Source: Umezawaea tangerina
Lineage (GTDB): Bacteria > Actinomycetota > Actinomycetes > Mycobacteriales > Pseudonocardiaceae
Direction of reading: 5' to 3'
Assembly: GCF_003002815.1 (NCBI RefSeq)
Contig: NZ_PVTF01000016.1
Location: 124,001 to 188,000 of the forward strand
Length of the DNA stretch: 64,000 nucleotides
Both the position numbers and the translations under genes were made by a program. This document shows, one piece after another, positions 28,916-37,218 of this stretch. The stretch's first letter is position 1, and every line of letters begins with the position of its first letter. The notes under the pieces were generated by a model, which was given only the letters and a program-made list of their open reading frames with translations, was not told where the DNA came from and searched no databases.

Positions 28916-30736
28916 TCAGAACACGAGGCTCCAGGAGTCGAGGTAGCCGGTGTCGGCGGCGGCGACGTCCTGGACGCGCAGTTTCCACGTGCCGTTCGCG
29001 ACCTCGCTGGAGGCGTTGACGGTGAAGGTGGTCGTCACGTTGTCAGCGGAGTCGTCGGCCGAACCCTTGAGCCGGTAGGAACTGCCGTCCGGTGCGATCA
29101 GGTCGATCACGAGGTCGCCGCGGTAGGTGTGCTTGACGTCCACGCCGACCTTCAGCGCGGACGGCGCGTTGCCGGTGCGCCCGCTGACCGTGATCGACGA
29201 CGTCACCGCGGCGCCGTTGTCCGGGATCTGCACGTCGGTCGTGTTCTGGAACGTCCCGCCGGCCGGTGGCGTGGTGCCGCCCGCCGCCGCGACGGTCTTC
29301 GCCGCGTCGGCCAGCCCCGCGCCGCAGCCACCGGTGCAGGTGCCCGCGAGCGGCCGGGCGTTGTCCTTGATCAGCGCCTCGACCCTGGCGGGCGTCAGCG
29401 AGCCGTTCTTGGCCACGACCAGCGCGGCCAGCCCGGCGATGTGCGGTGCGGCCATGCTGGTGCCCTGGTAGGGCGCGTAGGTCTCGCCGCCCGGCGTGGT
29501 CGCGCCGGTGTTCAGCGTCGACAGGATGCCGTTCTCCGGCGTGGACACCGTGCCGCGGCGGGTCTCCCCACCCGGCGCGGTGATGTCGACCTTCGTCCCG
29601 AAGTTCGAGTAGAAGGCCCGGTTGCCCTCGCGGCTGCTCGCGGCGACCGCCACGACGTTGTTGCAGCTCGCGGGGGTGAACCCGGAGATGTCGGCGTTGG
29701 AGTTGCCCGCCGCGACCACCACGGTCGTACCCCGCCCGACGGCCGTGTCGATCGCGTTCTGGTAGGTCGCCGAGCACGCCGACCGGCCGCCCAGGCTCAT
29801 GTTGACGACCTTGGCGGGCGTCGGGTTGGCCGGGACGCCGGACACCGCGCCGCCGGAGGCCCAGACGATGGCGTCGGCGATGTCGGACGTGCTGCCGCCG
29901 CACTGCGCGAGCACCCGGATCGGCTGGATCCTGGCGTCGTAGGCGATGCCCGCGACACCCTTGCCGTTGTTGGTGGCCGCGGCGATCGTGCCCGCCACGT
30001 GCGTGCCGTGCCAGCTGGAGCCCTGGTCGGCGGACGGGACCGGCTGGCCGAGCGAGTCCACGCCGCAGTCGCCGCGCTTCATCCAGTCGCCGTTGTCCGA
30101 CGGGTCGCTGTCGCGGCCGCCGCCGTCGCGGGCGCGGGCGGCGTCGGACACGAAGTCGTAGCCCGGCACGGTCTTGCCCGCCAGGTCGGAGTGCGCCACG
30201 TAACCGGTGTCGATCACGGCGACGGTGACGCCCGCGCCGGTGGAGCCCGTCCACGCGCCGGGCACGTTCATGCCCGCGGTGGCCTCGAAGAGGTCCCACT
30301 GCTTCGCGTACTCGGTGTCGTCGGGGTCGGCCAGCGGCTGCATCAGCAGGTCGGGCTCGACGTAGGCGACGTCGGGGTCGGCGCGGAACTCCTCGATGGC
30401 CTTCGCGGCGCCGGCCGCGGTGGTCGGGCCGCCGAGGTCGACGACCGCGGCACCGGTGGCGAGCCTGCGGTCCAGCTTGAGGGCCTTGCCCGCCTTGTCG
30501 CCCTTGGACTTCGCGTCCGCGGCCGCCGCGTCGTCCGAACCGGCCTCGGCGGCGGTGGCCTTGTAGCCCACGATCAGCCGGTCGTACGGTCGGGCGTTCC
30601 CGGTCGCGGTCGGCTGGGCCTGCGGGTCTGCGGCGGGCGGAGCCGCCGGTGCCGCGACCGCCGTCGTGGTGAGGCCGCCGAGCAGCGTCACCGTGACGAC
30701 GGCGGCGCACGTGGCGGTGCGTCGCAATCCGTTCAC
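28916..30736 (-). CDS. secreted subtilisin-like serine protease (S8) with C-terminal P-domain
   Basis: 606 residues from GTG at 30736, which has GGAAGGAA upstream and begins a clear signal peptide (VNGLRRTATCAAVV then TTTAVAAP). A propeptide (YDRLIVGYK ... VAYVEPDLLMQ) precedes the catalytic domain: Asp in VIDTGYV, His in HGTHVAGT, Ser in GTSMAAPH. Residues from about 500 form a proprotein-convertase P-domain (VQIPDNGAA ... NGTWKLRVQDVAAADTGYLDSWSL), which usually stabilises the protease. An open frame continues upstream to 30946, but that part has no start signals. It is divergent from a TrmB/LuxR-like regulator, a pairing that may reflect control. Confidence 0.94.
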   Translation of the reverse strand: MNGLRRTATCAAVVTVTLLGGLTTTAVAAPAAPPAADPQAQPTATGNARPYDRLIVGYKATAAEAGSDDAAAADAKSKGDKAGKALKLDRRLATGAAVVDLGGPTTAAGAAKAIEEFRADPDVAYVEPDLLMQPLADPDDTEYAKQWDLFEATAGMNVPGAWTGSTGAGVTVAVIDTGYVAHSDLAGKTVPGYDFVSDAARARDGGGRDSDPSDNGDWMKRGDCGVDSLGQPVPSADQGSSWHGTHVAGTIAAATNNGKGVAGIAYDARIQPIRVLAQCGGSTSDIADAIVWASGGAVSGVPANPTPAKVVNMSLGGRSACSATYQNAIDTAVGRGTTVVVAAGNSNADISGFTPASCNNVVAVAASSREGNRAFYSNFGTKVDITAPGGETRRGTVSTPENGILSTLNTGATTPGGETYAPYQGTSMAAPHIAGLAALVVAKNGSLTPARVEALIKDNARPLAGTCTGGCGAGLADAAKTVAAAGGTTPPAGGTFQNTTDVQIPDNGAAVTSSITVSGRTGNAPSALKVGVDVKHTYRGDLVIDLIAPDGSSYRLKGSADDSADNVTTTFTVNASSEVANGTWKLRVQDVAAADTGYLDSWSLVF

Positions 30737-30938
30737 TGCGGTGTTCCTTCCGACTGCAGGGACCCCGCTCGCCGCCGAGGGATCAGGGTTTCCGAAGCGG
30801 CCGCGGAGCTGAGCTGGAAGGTAGGCAGGGCCTTGCCGCCGGGCACAGGCCCAGGACGGGCAGGTTCGCGCCAGTGCCGTGTTCCCGCCACGGCCACTGC
30901 GCCGGACGGTCGCTCCGGTGCGACCGAATGGTCCAGTG

Positions 30939-31913
30939 GTGAACAATGCGTCGGTGTTCGAACACCTGGGCGTGACGCCGGAGCAGTCGAGGGTCTACGA
31001 GGTGCTGGTCCGGGTCGGCACCTGCACCGTCGACGAGATCGCCGCCGAGCTGCCGGACCTGGCCGCGGGTCCGGTCGTGGAGTCGTTGGCGGCACTGGGT
31101 CTGGTGCAGCGCCGCTCCGGCGACCCGGCGGTGTGGCAGGCCGTCGCGCCGGACCTGGCCGTGGAGATGCTCATCGCCGCGCGCGAGGACGGTCACCGGC
31201 GCGCGCGGGCCGAGGCGCTGCCGTTGATGGAGCTGTACCTGCGCGGCCGCGACGAGCAGCACCAGGACGACAGCGGGATGGTCGAGGTCGTCACCGGGGC
31301 GGGCGCGGTGCGCGACCTGTGGGTGACGCTGCTCGCGGGTGCCCGCACCGAGGTGTGCGTGCTGGACCAGCCGCCCTACGTCTCGCCGCCGGAGGACCAC
31401 GTCGCCCTGGAGGTCGACACGCGCGCCCGGCAGGTCCAGTGGCGGGTCATCTACGACCGGTCCAGCGTCGAGCTGCCCGGCAGGCTGGCCGAGATCGTGC
31501 ACCTGGTGGCGGCGGGGGAGCGGGCCAGGGTCACGCCGACGCTGCCGTTCAAGCTGGGGCTGGTCGACGCCCGCGTGGCCGTGCTGCCGATCGCGTCCGA
31601 CGGCGTGGTGGACAAGGTGCTGCTGATCAGGCCGTCGGCGCTGCTCGACGTGCTGATCTCCACGTTCGACCTGTACTGGGACCGGGGGATCCCGTTCACA
31701 CCGCGGTCGGTGGCGGGCGGCGCGGCCGACGAGGTCGCCGACCCGCAGCTGCTGGCGCTGCTCGCGGCCGGGCTGACCGACGAGAGCATCGCCCGGCAGC
31801 TGGGCCTGGCGCCGCGCACGGTGCAGCGCCGCGTCCGGCAGCTGATGGACCGCTCCGGCGCGCAGACCCGGTTCCAGGCGGGCGTGCAGGCGATGCGCCG
31901 CGGCTGGTTGTGA
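30939..31913 (+). CDS. TrmB-like N-terminal / LuxR-type C-terminal transcriptional regulator
   Basis: 324 residues. The N-terminus is a TrmB-like winged helix (GVTPEQSRVYEVLVRVG ... VDEIAAEL), the middle a ligand-sensing domain of unknown specificity, and the C-terminus a LuxR/GerE-type helix-turn-helix (LLAAGLTDESIARQLGLAP, RTVQRRVRQLMDRSGAQTRF). This architecture is common near secreted proteases in actinomycetes. The start is chosen as GTG at 30939 (VNNASVFEHLGV); no good ribosome-binding site is visible, and GTG at 30936 is equally possible. Confidence 0.8.
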   Translation: MNNASVFEHLGVTPEQSRVYEVLVRVGTCTVDEIAAELPDLAAGPVVESLAALGLVQRRSGDPAVWQAVAPDLAVEMLIAAREDGHRRARAEALPLMELYLRGRDEQHQDDSGMVEVVTGAGAVRDLWVTLLAGARTEVCVLDQPPYVSPPEDHVALEVDTRARQVQWRVIYDRSSVELPGRLAEIVHLVAAGERARVTPTLPFKLGLVDARVAVLPIASDGVVDKVLLIRPSALLDVLISTFDLYWDRGIPFTPRSVAGGAADEVADPQLLALLAAGLTDESIARQLGLAPRTVQRRVRQLMDRSGAQTRFQAGVQAMRRGWL

Positions 31914-31994
31914 TCACTCCGCGTAGTCACCCCGTGGGGCTCACCGACCCGGTCACGGTGCCCGGAGGGCGACCCCCCACCCTGCCTGACCTCC

Positions 31995-32016
31995 TGACAT
32001 GACACGCCGCATGTCA
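31995..32016. promoter_or_regulatory. inverted repeat before the crotonase-like gene
   Basis: TGACATG and CATGTCA arms (7 bp each) flank 8 bases, about 60 bp before the likely start at 32075. TGACA-like words recur at 32036-32041. It resembles an operator for a dimeric repressor, but no partner is identified. Confidence 0.35.
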
Positions 32017-32074
32017 CTCGATGGTGGTCACCCGCATGACACACGGGTCCGCGTTCGGTCACGATGACGGCCTC

Positions 32075-32635
32075 ATGCCCGTCACCCTGGAGTTCCTCGC
32101 CGGGGTCGCGCTGGTCCTCGTCGGATGCCCTCCGACGGGGATGGGCGACCCCGAGGCCGCCGCGCTGCGGTCGGCACTCGACGCCGCGTCGGACGCCGAC
32201 GCCGTCGTCCTGCACGGCGGCGACGGCGCGTTCCTCCCCGGCGTCGAACTGACCCGGCTCGCGCGGACGACGGTGGCCGAGCTGCGGGCCCGCGCGGAGC
32301 TGTTCCGCCGGCTCTGCGAGGCGGTCGCGCTGCTGCCGGTCCCGGTGGTCGCGGCCATCGGCGGCCACGCCTTCGGCGGCGGGTGCGCGGTCGCGCTGGC
32401 GTGCGACGCGCGGGTGCTCGTAGCCGGTGGGAGCCTCGTGCGCGTGACGGCCGCCGACGTCGACCGGGCGGTGCTGACCGGCCGCCGGGTGGGCGCGGCG
32501 GAGGCGTTGCGGACCGGGTTGGTGGACCAGGTGGTGTCGCCTTGCGCGCTGCTTGCGTCGGCGCGCGACCTGGCGCTCAGCCACGCGGCAGACAAACCGC
32601 GCAAGCGTGTGCAAGAGTACGCAAGACTGCGTTAA
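32075..32635 (+). CDS. reduced enoyl-CoA hydratase/isomerase (crotonase)-like protein
   Basis: 186 residues against about 260 for active crotonases. Recognisable parts are ADAVVLHGGDGAFLPGVEL (weak oxyanion segment), VVAAIGGHAFGGGCAVALACDARV (second oxyanion loop) and LTGRRVGAAEALRTGLVDQVV. The stretch that usually carries the catalytic Glu (F-x-x-P-E-x-x-x-G) between ACDARV and LTGRRV is missing, and the C-terminal helices are short. I therefore think it is degenerate or catalytically altered. The start is ATG 32075; an earlier start at 32021 is possible. The 3' end overlaps the GCAAG repeats of the lacI promoter. Confidence 0.6.
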   Translation: MPVTLEFLAGVALVLVGCPPTGMGDPEAAALRSALDAASDADAVVLHGGDGAFLPGVELTRLARTTVAELRARAELFRRLCEAVALLPVPVVAAIGGHAFGGGCAVALACDARVLVAGGSLVRVTAADVDRAVLTGRRVGAAEALRTGLVDQVVSPCALLASARDLALSHAADKPRKRVQEYARLR

Positions 32636-32650
32636 TCGCTGTCGTATACT
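32601..32650 (+). promoter_or_regulatory. lacI promoter with three phased GCAAG motifs and TATACT -10, probably leaderless
   Basis: GCAAG occurs at 32601, 32611 and 32621, exactly 10 bp apart, so on one face of the helix. TATACT at 32645-32650 lies six bases before the lacI ATG, which puts transcription start at the start codon. The inverse word CTTGC follows directly (32649-32653). The same CTTGC word occurs twice before the transporter operon, so this is a good autoregulatory operator candidate. Confidence 0.6.
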
Positions 32651-32656
32651 TGCTGG

Positions 32657-33667
32657 ATGGTGCAGCGACGGTTGGCGGAAGTGGCCGCGAAGGTCGGCGT
32701 GAGCGAGGCGACCGTGAGCCGCGTGCTCAACGGCAAGCCGGGTGTCTCCGACGCCACCCGTTCGGCCGTGCTCACGGCCCTCGACGTGCTCGGCTACGAG
32801 CGTCCGACCCAGCTGCGCGGCGAGCGCGCCCGGCTGGTCGGGCTGGTGCTCCCCGAGCTGCAGAACCCGATCTTCCCGGCGTTCGCCGACGTGGTCGGCA
32901 ACGCGCTCGCCCAACGCGGCTTCACCCCCGTGCTGTGCACCCGCACGGCGGGCGGCGTGTCCGAGGCCGACTACCTGGAACTGCTGCTCGAGCAGCACGT
33001 CTCCGGTGTCGTGTTCGCGGGCGGCCAGTACGCCCAGGCCGACGCCCCGCACGAGCACTACCGCCAGATGACCCGCCGCAAGCTGCCCGCCGTCCTGGTC
33101 AACGCCGCCGTCGAGGACCTCGGTTTCCCGCGCGTCTCCTGCGACGACGCGGTCGCCGTCGAACAGGCCTTCGGCCACCTCGTGTCACTGGGCCACGAAC
33201 GCATCGGCGCGGTCCTCGGCCCGCCCGACCACGTGCCCTCGCAGCGCAAGCTCGCGGCCCTGCGGGTCTGCGCCGAACGGGCGAACCTGGAGCTCTTGCA
33301 CGACTTCGTCGAGCACACCATGTTCTCCCTCGAGGGCGGCCAGGCCGCCGCCACCCGCCTGCTGCAGCGCGGCGTCACCGGCATCGTCTGCGCCAGCGAC
33401 CCGCTTGCGCTCGGTGCCGTGCGCGCGGTCCGCCGCCAGGGCAAGCGGATCCCGCAGGACGTGTCGGTCGTCGGCTACGACGACTCGGCGTTCATGAACT
33501 GCACCGAGCCCCCGCTCACGACGGTCCGCCAGCCCATCGAGGCGATGGGCAGGGCGGCGGTGGAGCTGCTGGCCAACCAGATCTCCGGCGCGCAGGTGCC
33601 CGACGAGGAACTGCTGTTCGAGCCGGAGCTCGTGGTGCGCGCCTCGACCGGTCCCGCGCCCCGGTAG
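32657..33667 (+). CDS. LacI family transcriptional regulator
   Basis: 336 residues. N-terminal helix-turn-helix RLAEVAAKVGVSEATVSRVLNG with hinge, then a periplasmic-binding-like sensor (LVGLVLPELQNPIFPAFAD, VVGYDDSAFMNCTEPPLTTVRQP). It sits immediately upstream of a sugar ABC transporter, a GH13 enzyme and two glucanases, so it most likely represses this operon until an alpha-gluco-oligosaccharide is present. The ATG lacks a Shine-Dalgarno sequence; a -10 hexamer six bases upstream indicates leaderless translation. Confidence 0.93.
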   Translation: MVQRRLAEVAAKVGVSEATVSRVLNGKPGVSDATRSAVLTALDVLGYERPTQLRGERARLVGLVLPELQNPIFPAFADVVGNALAQRGFTPVLCTRTAGGVSEADYLELLLEQHVSGVVFAGGQYAQADAPHEHYRQMTRRKLPAVLVNAAVEDLGFPRVSCDDAVAVEQAFGHLVSLGHERIGAVLGPPDHVPSQRKLAALRVCAERANLELLHDFVEHTMFSLEGGQAAATRLLQRGVTGIVCASDPLALGAVRAVRRQGKRIPQDVSVVGYDDSAFMNCTEPPLTTVRQPIEAMGRAAVELLANQISGAQVPDEELLFEPELVVRASTGPAPR

Positions 33668-33798
33668 CACCCCGCGGCGTCCGACCGCGAACACCGGGCT
33701 GACCGCTCCGGTCAGGTCGGACGCGAGCGCCGGGACGACGCCTGTGCGGGCGACTCCTCGTCGACCGGACCGCTGGCCCGCACCCAGTTCGCCACACC

Positions 33799-33834
33799 CC
33801 GAAGGGGCGAGTCGACCACGGCTCGCCCCTTCGG
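33799..33834 (+). terminator. terminator after the lacI gene
   Basis: A perfect 13-bp stem (33799-33811 with 33822-33834, CCGAAGGGGCGAG arm) with a 10-base loop. The rest of the 345-bp gap (33668-34012) holds the operator-like repeats at 33864-33893 and no credible gene. Confidence 0.8.
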
Positions 33835-33863
33835 CGCGTCCGCACCACCGTGGCAAATGTCAG

Positions 33864-33893
33864 CATCTTGCGAAATATCGTAGACATCTTGCG
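33864..33893 (+). promoter_or_regulatory. operator-like direct repeats before the alpha-glucan transporter operon
   Basis: CATCTTGCG occurs at 33864-33872 and again at 33885-33893, two helical turns apart. The core CTTGC is the complement of the GCAAG triplet at the lacI promoter. The location, 120 bp before the binding-protein start, fits LacI-type control of the operon. Confidence 0.55.
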
Positions 33894-34012
33894 GACTCCG
33901 GCTCGTCACGCTTATGGTGTGCGCCACACAAGCCGTCGCCGATCCGCCGCCGAGAGTCACCTCCGACTTCCGGTCAGATCCCGCGCACCCTCGTCGAGAA
34001 GGGTCCCCACCG

Positions 34013-35377
34013 ATGAAGACATCAACGGTCCGCAGAGCCGCAGGCCTGTTGCTGGTCAGCAGCCTCGGCCTGGCCACCGTCGCGTGCTCGTCCGGCACGT
34101 CCGACAGCTCGTCCACCGGCGGGAAGGTGGCGTTGTCGATCAACGGCCAGCCGCCGCAGACCCAGGCGTTCGACCGGAAGATCTTCGACGAGGACGTCGC
34201 GGAGTTCGAGGCGGCGAACCCGGACATCGACCTCCAGCCGCACGAGGGGTTCATGGACCCCAAGACGTTCTCCGCGAAGCTCGCGGGCGGGCAGCTGGAG
34301 GACGTGTTCTACGCGTACTTCACCGACCCGGCGAACCTGATCGCGCGCCGCCAGGCGGCCGACATCACCGAGTACGTCAAGGACATGCCGCACTACGGGG
34401 ACATCCAGCAGAACCTCAAGGACGTGTTCTCGGCCGACGGCAAGGTCTACGGCGTGCCGACGGCGAACTACTCGATGGGCCTGCTCTACAGCCGGGCGCT
34501 GTTCACCAAGGCCGGTCTGAACCCGGACTCCCCGCCGAAGACGTGGGACGAGGTCGCGGTGGCGGCCAAGAAGATCACCGACCTCGGCGGCGGGACGGTC
34601 GGCTTCGCGGAGTACAGCAAGAGCAACCAGGGCGGCTGGCACTTCACCACCTGGATGTACTCGCAGGGCGGGCAGATCGCGCGCAAGGACGGCGACAAGT
34701 GGGTCGCGGACTTCGACAACGACAAGGGCAAGGCCGTGCTGAACCACCTCAAGAAGATGAGGTGGGAGGACAACAGCATGGGCGAGAAGCAGCTCCTCGA
34801 GCTCGCCGACGTGCAGCAGATGATGGGCGCGGGCCAGCTCGGCATGTACCTGGCCGCGCCGGACAACGTGCCCACGCTGGTCAACCAGTTCAAGGGCAAG
34901 TACGAGGACTACGGCCTGGCGGGCATCCCGGACGGCAAGGGCACGCTGATCGGCGGCGAGGGCTACATGCTCAACCCGAAGGCCACGCCCGAGAAGATCA
35001 AGGCCGGTCTGAAGTGGGTGCAGTGGAAGTACCTGAACCCGGACCGCATCGAGAAGAACCTCCAGCGCTACAAGGCGGACGGCCAGCCCATCGGCCTGCC
35101 GGTCCCGCCCGTCGCCGACATCTGGACCGGCGCCACGCGGGACAAGCAGAACCAGCTGAAGGACGCCGGCGCGACCGTGCCGGTGGTGAACTTCAAGGCC
35201 TACGTGGACTCCTTCGAGAGCATCAAGGGCGCCATCGAGCCGCCGAACGCGCAGCAGGTCTACGCGATCCTCGACAACGTGATGCAGGCGGTGCTCACCA
35301 ACAAGGACGCGGACGTCGACCAGCTGCTGTCCGACGCCGAGGCCAAGGTGAACCCGGTGCTGGCACAGGTGAAGTGA
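34013..35377 (+). CDS. ABC transporter sugar-binding lipoprotein
   Basis: 454 residues, extracytoplasmic solute-binding protein of the CUT1 family. The signal peptide ends in a lipobox (LATVACSSG), so the mature protein is lipid-anchored at its first Cys. Features of oligosaccharide binders include VYGVPTANYSMGLLYSRALF and NPDSPPKTWDEV. ATG at 34013 has GAGAAGG about ten bases upstream; a longer frame from 33914 would bury the signal peptide. The stop overlaps the next start (TGATG). With the adjoining GH13 and GH87 enzymes, the ligand is probably an alpha-linked gluco-oligosaccharide such as nigero-oligosaccharides. Confidence 0.9.
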   Translation: MKTSTVRRAAGLLLVSSLGLATVACSSGTSDSSSTGGKVALSINGQPPQTQAFDRKIFDEDVAEFEAANPDIDLQPHEGFMDPKTFSAKLAGGQLEDVFYAYFTDPANLIARRQAADITEYVKDMPHYGDIQQNLKDVFSADGKVYGVPTANYSMGLLYSRALFTKAGLNPDSPPKTWDEVAVAAKKITDLGGGTVGFAEYSKSNQGGWHFTTWMYSQGGQIARKDGDKWVADFDNDKGKAVLNHLKKMRWEDNSMGEKQLLELADVQQMMGAGQLGMYLAAPDNVPTLVNQFKGKYEDYGLAGIPDGKGTLIGGEGYMLNPKATPEKIKAGLKWVQWKYLNPDRIEKNLQRYKADGQPIGLPVPPVADIWTGATRDKQNQLKDAGATVPVVNFKAYVDSFESIKGAIEPPNAQQVYAILDNVMQAVLTNKDADVDQLLSDAEAKVNPVLAQVK

Positions 35378-36327
35378 TGTCCTCGTCCACGCTGCTCCGC
35401 CCTGCCGGAGCACCCGCCCCGGACGCCACCCGGCGTCCGGGGCGGGCCCCCGGACGGCTCCGCCGCCGGATCGTGGAGAACCTGACCGCGTACGGGTTCC
35501 TCTGCGCCGCGCTGCTCTGCTTCGCGCTGTTCTCCTGGTACCCCATCGTCCGCGGTGTCCTGCTGGCCTTCCAGCAGGTCAACTTCATCACCGACCCGGT
35601 GTGGGTCGGCTGGGACAACTTCGAGCTGCTGTTCGCCGACCCGCTGTTCTGGGACGCGTGGCGCAACACCCTGCTGTTCACCGGGCTCGCGCTGGTGTTC
35701 GGCTTCTTCGTCCCGTTCCTGATCGCGGTGCTGCTCAACGAGCTCCGGCACGCGAAGGGGTACTTCCGGCTGGTCGTGTACCTGCCGGTGATGCTCCCGC
35801 CGGTGGTCGCGGCGCTGCTGTGGAAGTGGTTCTACGACCCCGGTCCCGGCCTGTTCAACTCGCTGCTGCGCGCGGTCGGGATCGACGGGCCGCACTGGCT
35901 CGACGACAGCAGCACCTCGTTGCTGTCGCTGGTGCTGGTGGCCACGTGGTCGAACCTGGGCTCGGCGACGCTGATCTACCTGGCGGCGCTGCAGACCATC
36001 CCCGGCGAGCTGTACGAGGCGGCCGAGCTGGACGGCGCGAACGTGGTGCAGCGCATGCGGCACGTGACGATCCCGCAGACCCGGTTCGTGCTGCTGGTGC
36101 TGCTGCTGCTCCAGGTCGTGGCGACGATGCAGATCTTCACCGAGCCCTACATCATGACCGGCGGCGGGCCGGACGACTCGACCGTCACCGTGCTGCTGCT
36201 GCTCTACCGCTACGCCTTCGTCTACAACGACTTCGGCACGGCGAGCGCGCTCAGCACGCTGCTGCTCCTGGTCCTGTCGGTCTTCTCGTTCGCCTACCTG
36301 CGCGTGACCCGGAAGGCGGAGGCATGA
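35377..36327 (+). CDS. ABC sugar transporter permease (MalF-like)
   Basis: 316 residues with six membrane segments (GFLCAALLCFALFSWYPIV first). The EAA loop, which contacts the ATPase, is seen in ELYEAAELDGANVVQRMRHV. It overlaps the binding-protein stop by one base and the next permease by 4 bp. No ATPase gene is in this operon, so a shared MsiK-type ATPase encoded elsewhere is expected, as known for CUT1 systems of actinomycetes. Confidence 0.92.
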   Translation: MSSSTLLRPAGAPAPDATRRPGRAPGRLRRRIVENLTAYGFLCAALLCFALFSWYPIVRGVLLAFQQVNFITDPVWVGWDNFELLFADPLFWDAWRNTLLFTGLALVFGFFVPFLIAVLLNELRHAKGYFRLVVYLPVMLPPVVAALLWKWFYDPGPGLFNSLLRAVGIDGPHWLDDSSTSLLSLVLVATWSNLGSATLIYLAALQTIPGELYEAAELDGANVVQRMRHVTIPQTRFVLLVLLLLQVVATMQIFTEPYIMTGGGPDDSTVTVLLLLYRYAFVYNDFGTASALSTLLLLVLSVFSFAYLRVTRKAEA

Positions 36328-37193
36328 GCGACCGAGCCGTCAGGACGCTGTTCTCCGGCAACCGCGAGGGGATCGGCTACAAGATCGCGTTCACGGTGAC
36401 GTTCGTCGTGTTCACGGCGGCGTTCGTGCTCCCGTTCCTGTGGCTGGTGATGGGCGCGATGAAACCCGCGGTGGAGCTGGCGCAGGTGCCGCCGACGATC
36501 CTGCCGAGGACCTGGCACCCCGGCAACTACACCGAGGCCTGGCATCTGATGGACCTGGGGAAGTACTTCCTCAACACCGTCGTCGTCGTGGCGGGCGCGT
36601 GGGCGGTGCAGCTGCTGGTCGACGTGCCCGCGGCGTACGCGCTGTCCAAGCTGCGCCCGGTGCTGGGCAACGGGGTGCTGGCGCTGATGCTGGTCACGCT
36701 GATGCTGCCGCCGTCGACCCTGCTGGTCCCGATGTACCTGACCATCACGGACCTGCCGGTCCTCGGGGTCAACCTGGTCAACAACCCAGCCGCGATCTGG
36801 CTGCCCGCGGCGGCCAACGCGTTCAACATCTACCTCCTCAAGAGGTTCTTCGACCAGATCCCGACCGAGCTGCTCGACGCGGCGCGGATGGACGGGGCGG
36901 GAGCGGTGACCGTGCTGTGGCGGGTCGTGCTGCCGATGGCGCGCCCGATCCTGGCCGTGGTCTCGATCCTGTCGGTGGTGGCCGCCTGGAAGGACTTCAT
37001 CTGGCCGCTGCTGGTGTTCTCCGACCCGGCGCTGCAGACGCTCAGCGTGGCGTTGCAGCGCTTCGCGCCCGACACCCCGATCAACCTGCTGCTGGCCGGG
37101 CTGGTGCTCGCCGCCCTGCCGATGATCGCCGTTTTCCTTGCGTTCCAACGGCACATCCTGGCCGGCCTCACAGCGGGAAGCGTCAAGGGCTGA
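36324..37193 (+). CDS. ABC sugar transporter permease (MalG-like)
   Basis: 289 residues, six membrane segments, EAA loop read as ELLDAARMDGAGAVTVLWRV. It pairs with the preceding permease to form the channel. ATG at 36324 overlaps the previous stop (ATGA). The gene is followed after 25 bp by the GH13 gene, so the transporter and the hydrolase are probably co-transcribed. Confidence 0.92.
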   Translation: MSDRAVRTLFSGNREGIGYKIAFTVTFVVFTAAFVLPFLWLVMGAMKPAVELAQVPPTILPRTWHPGNYTEAWHLMDLGKYFLNTVVVVAGAWAVQLLVDVPAAYALSKLRPVLGNGVLALMLVTLMLPPSTLLVPMYLTITDLPVLGVNLVNNPAAIWLPAAANAFNIYLLKRFFDQIPTELLDAARMDGAGAVTVLWRVVLPMARPILAVVSILSVVAAWKDFIWPLLVFSDPALQTLSVALQRFAPDTPINLLLAGLVLAALPMIAVFLAFQRHILAGLTAGSVKG

Positions 37194-37218
37194 CCCATTC
37201 CACGAGAAGGGCATTGAA

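Noticed and set aside
30737-30946. N-terminal extension of the S8 protease
   Set aside because: The frame is open, but the signal peptide and ribosome-binding site fit GTG at 30736, and the extension would overlap the start of the divergent regulator.
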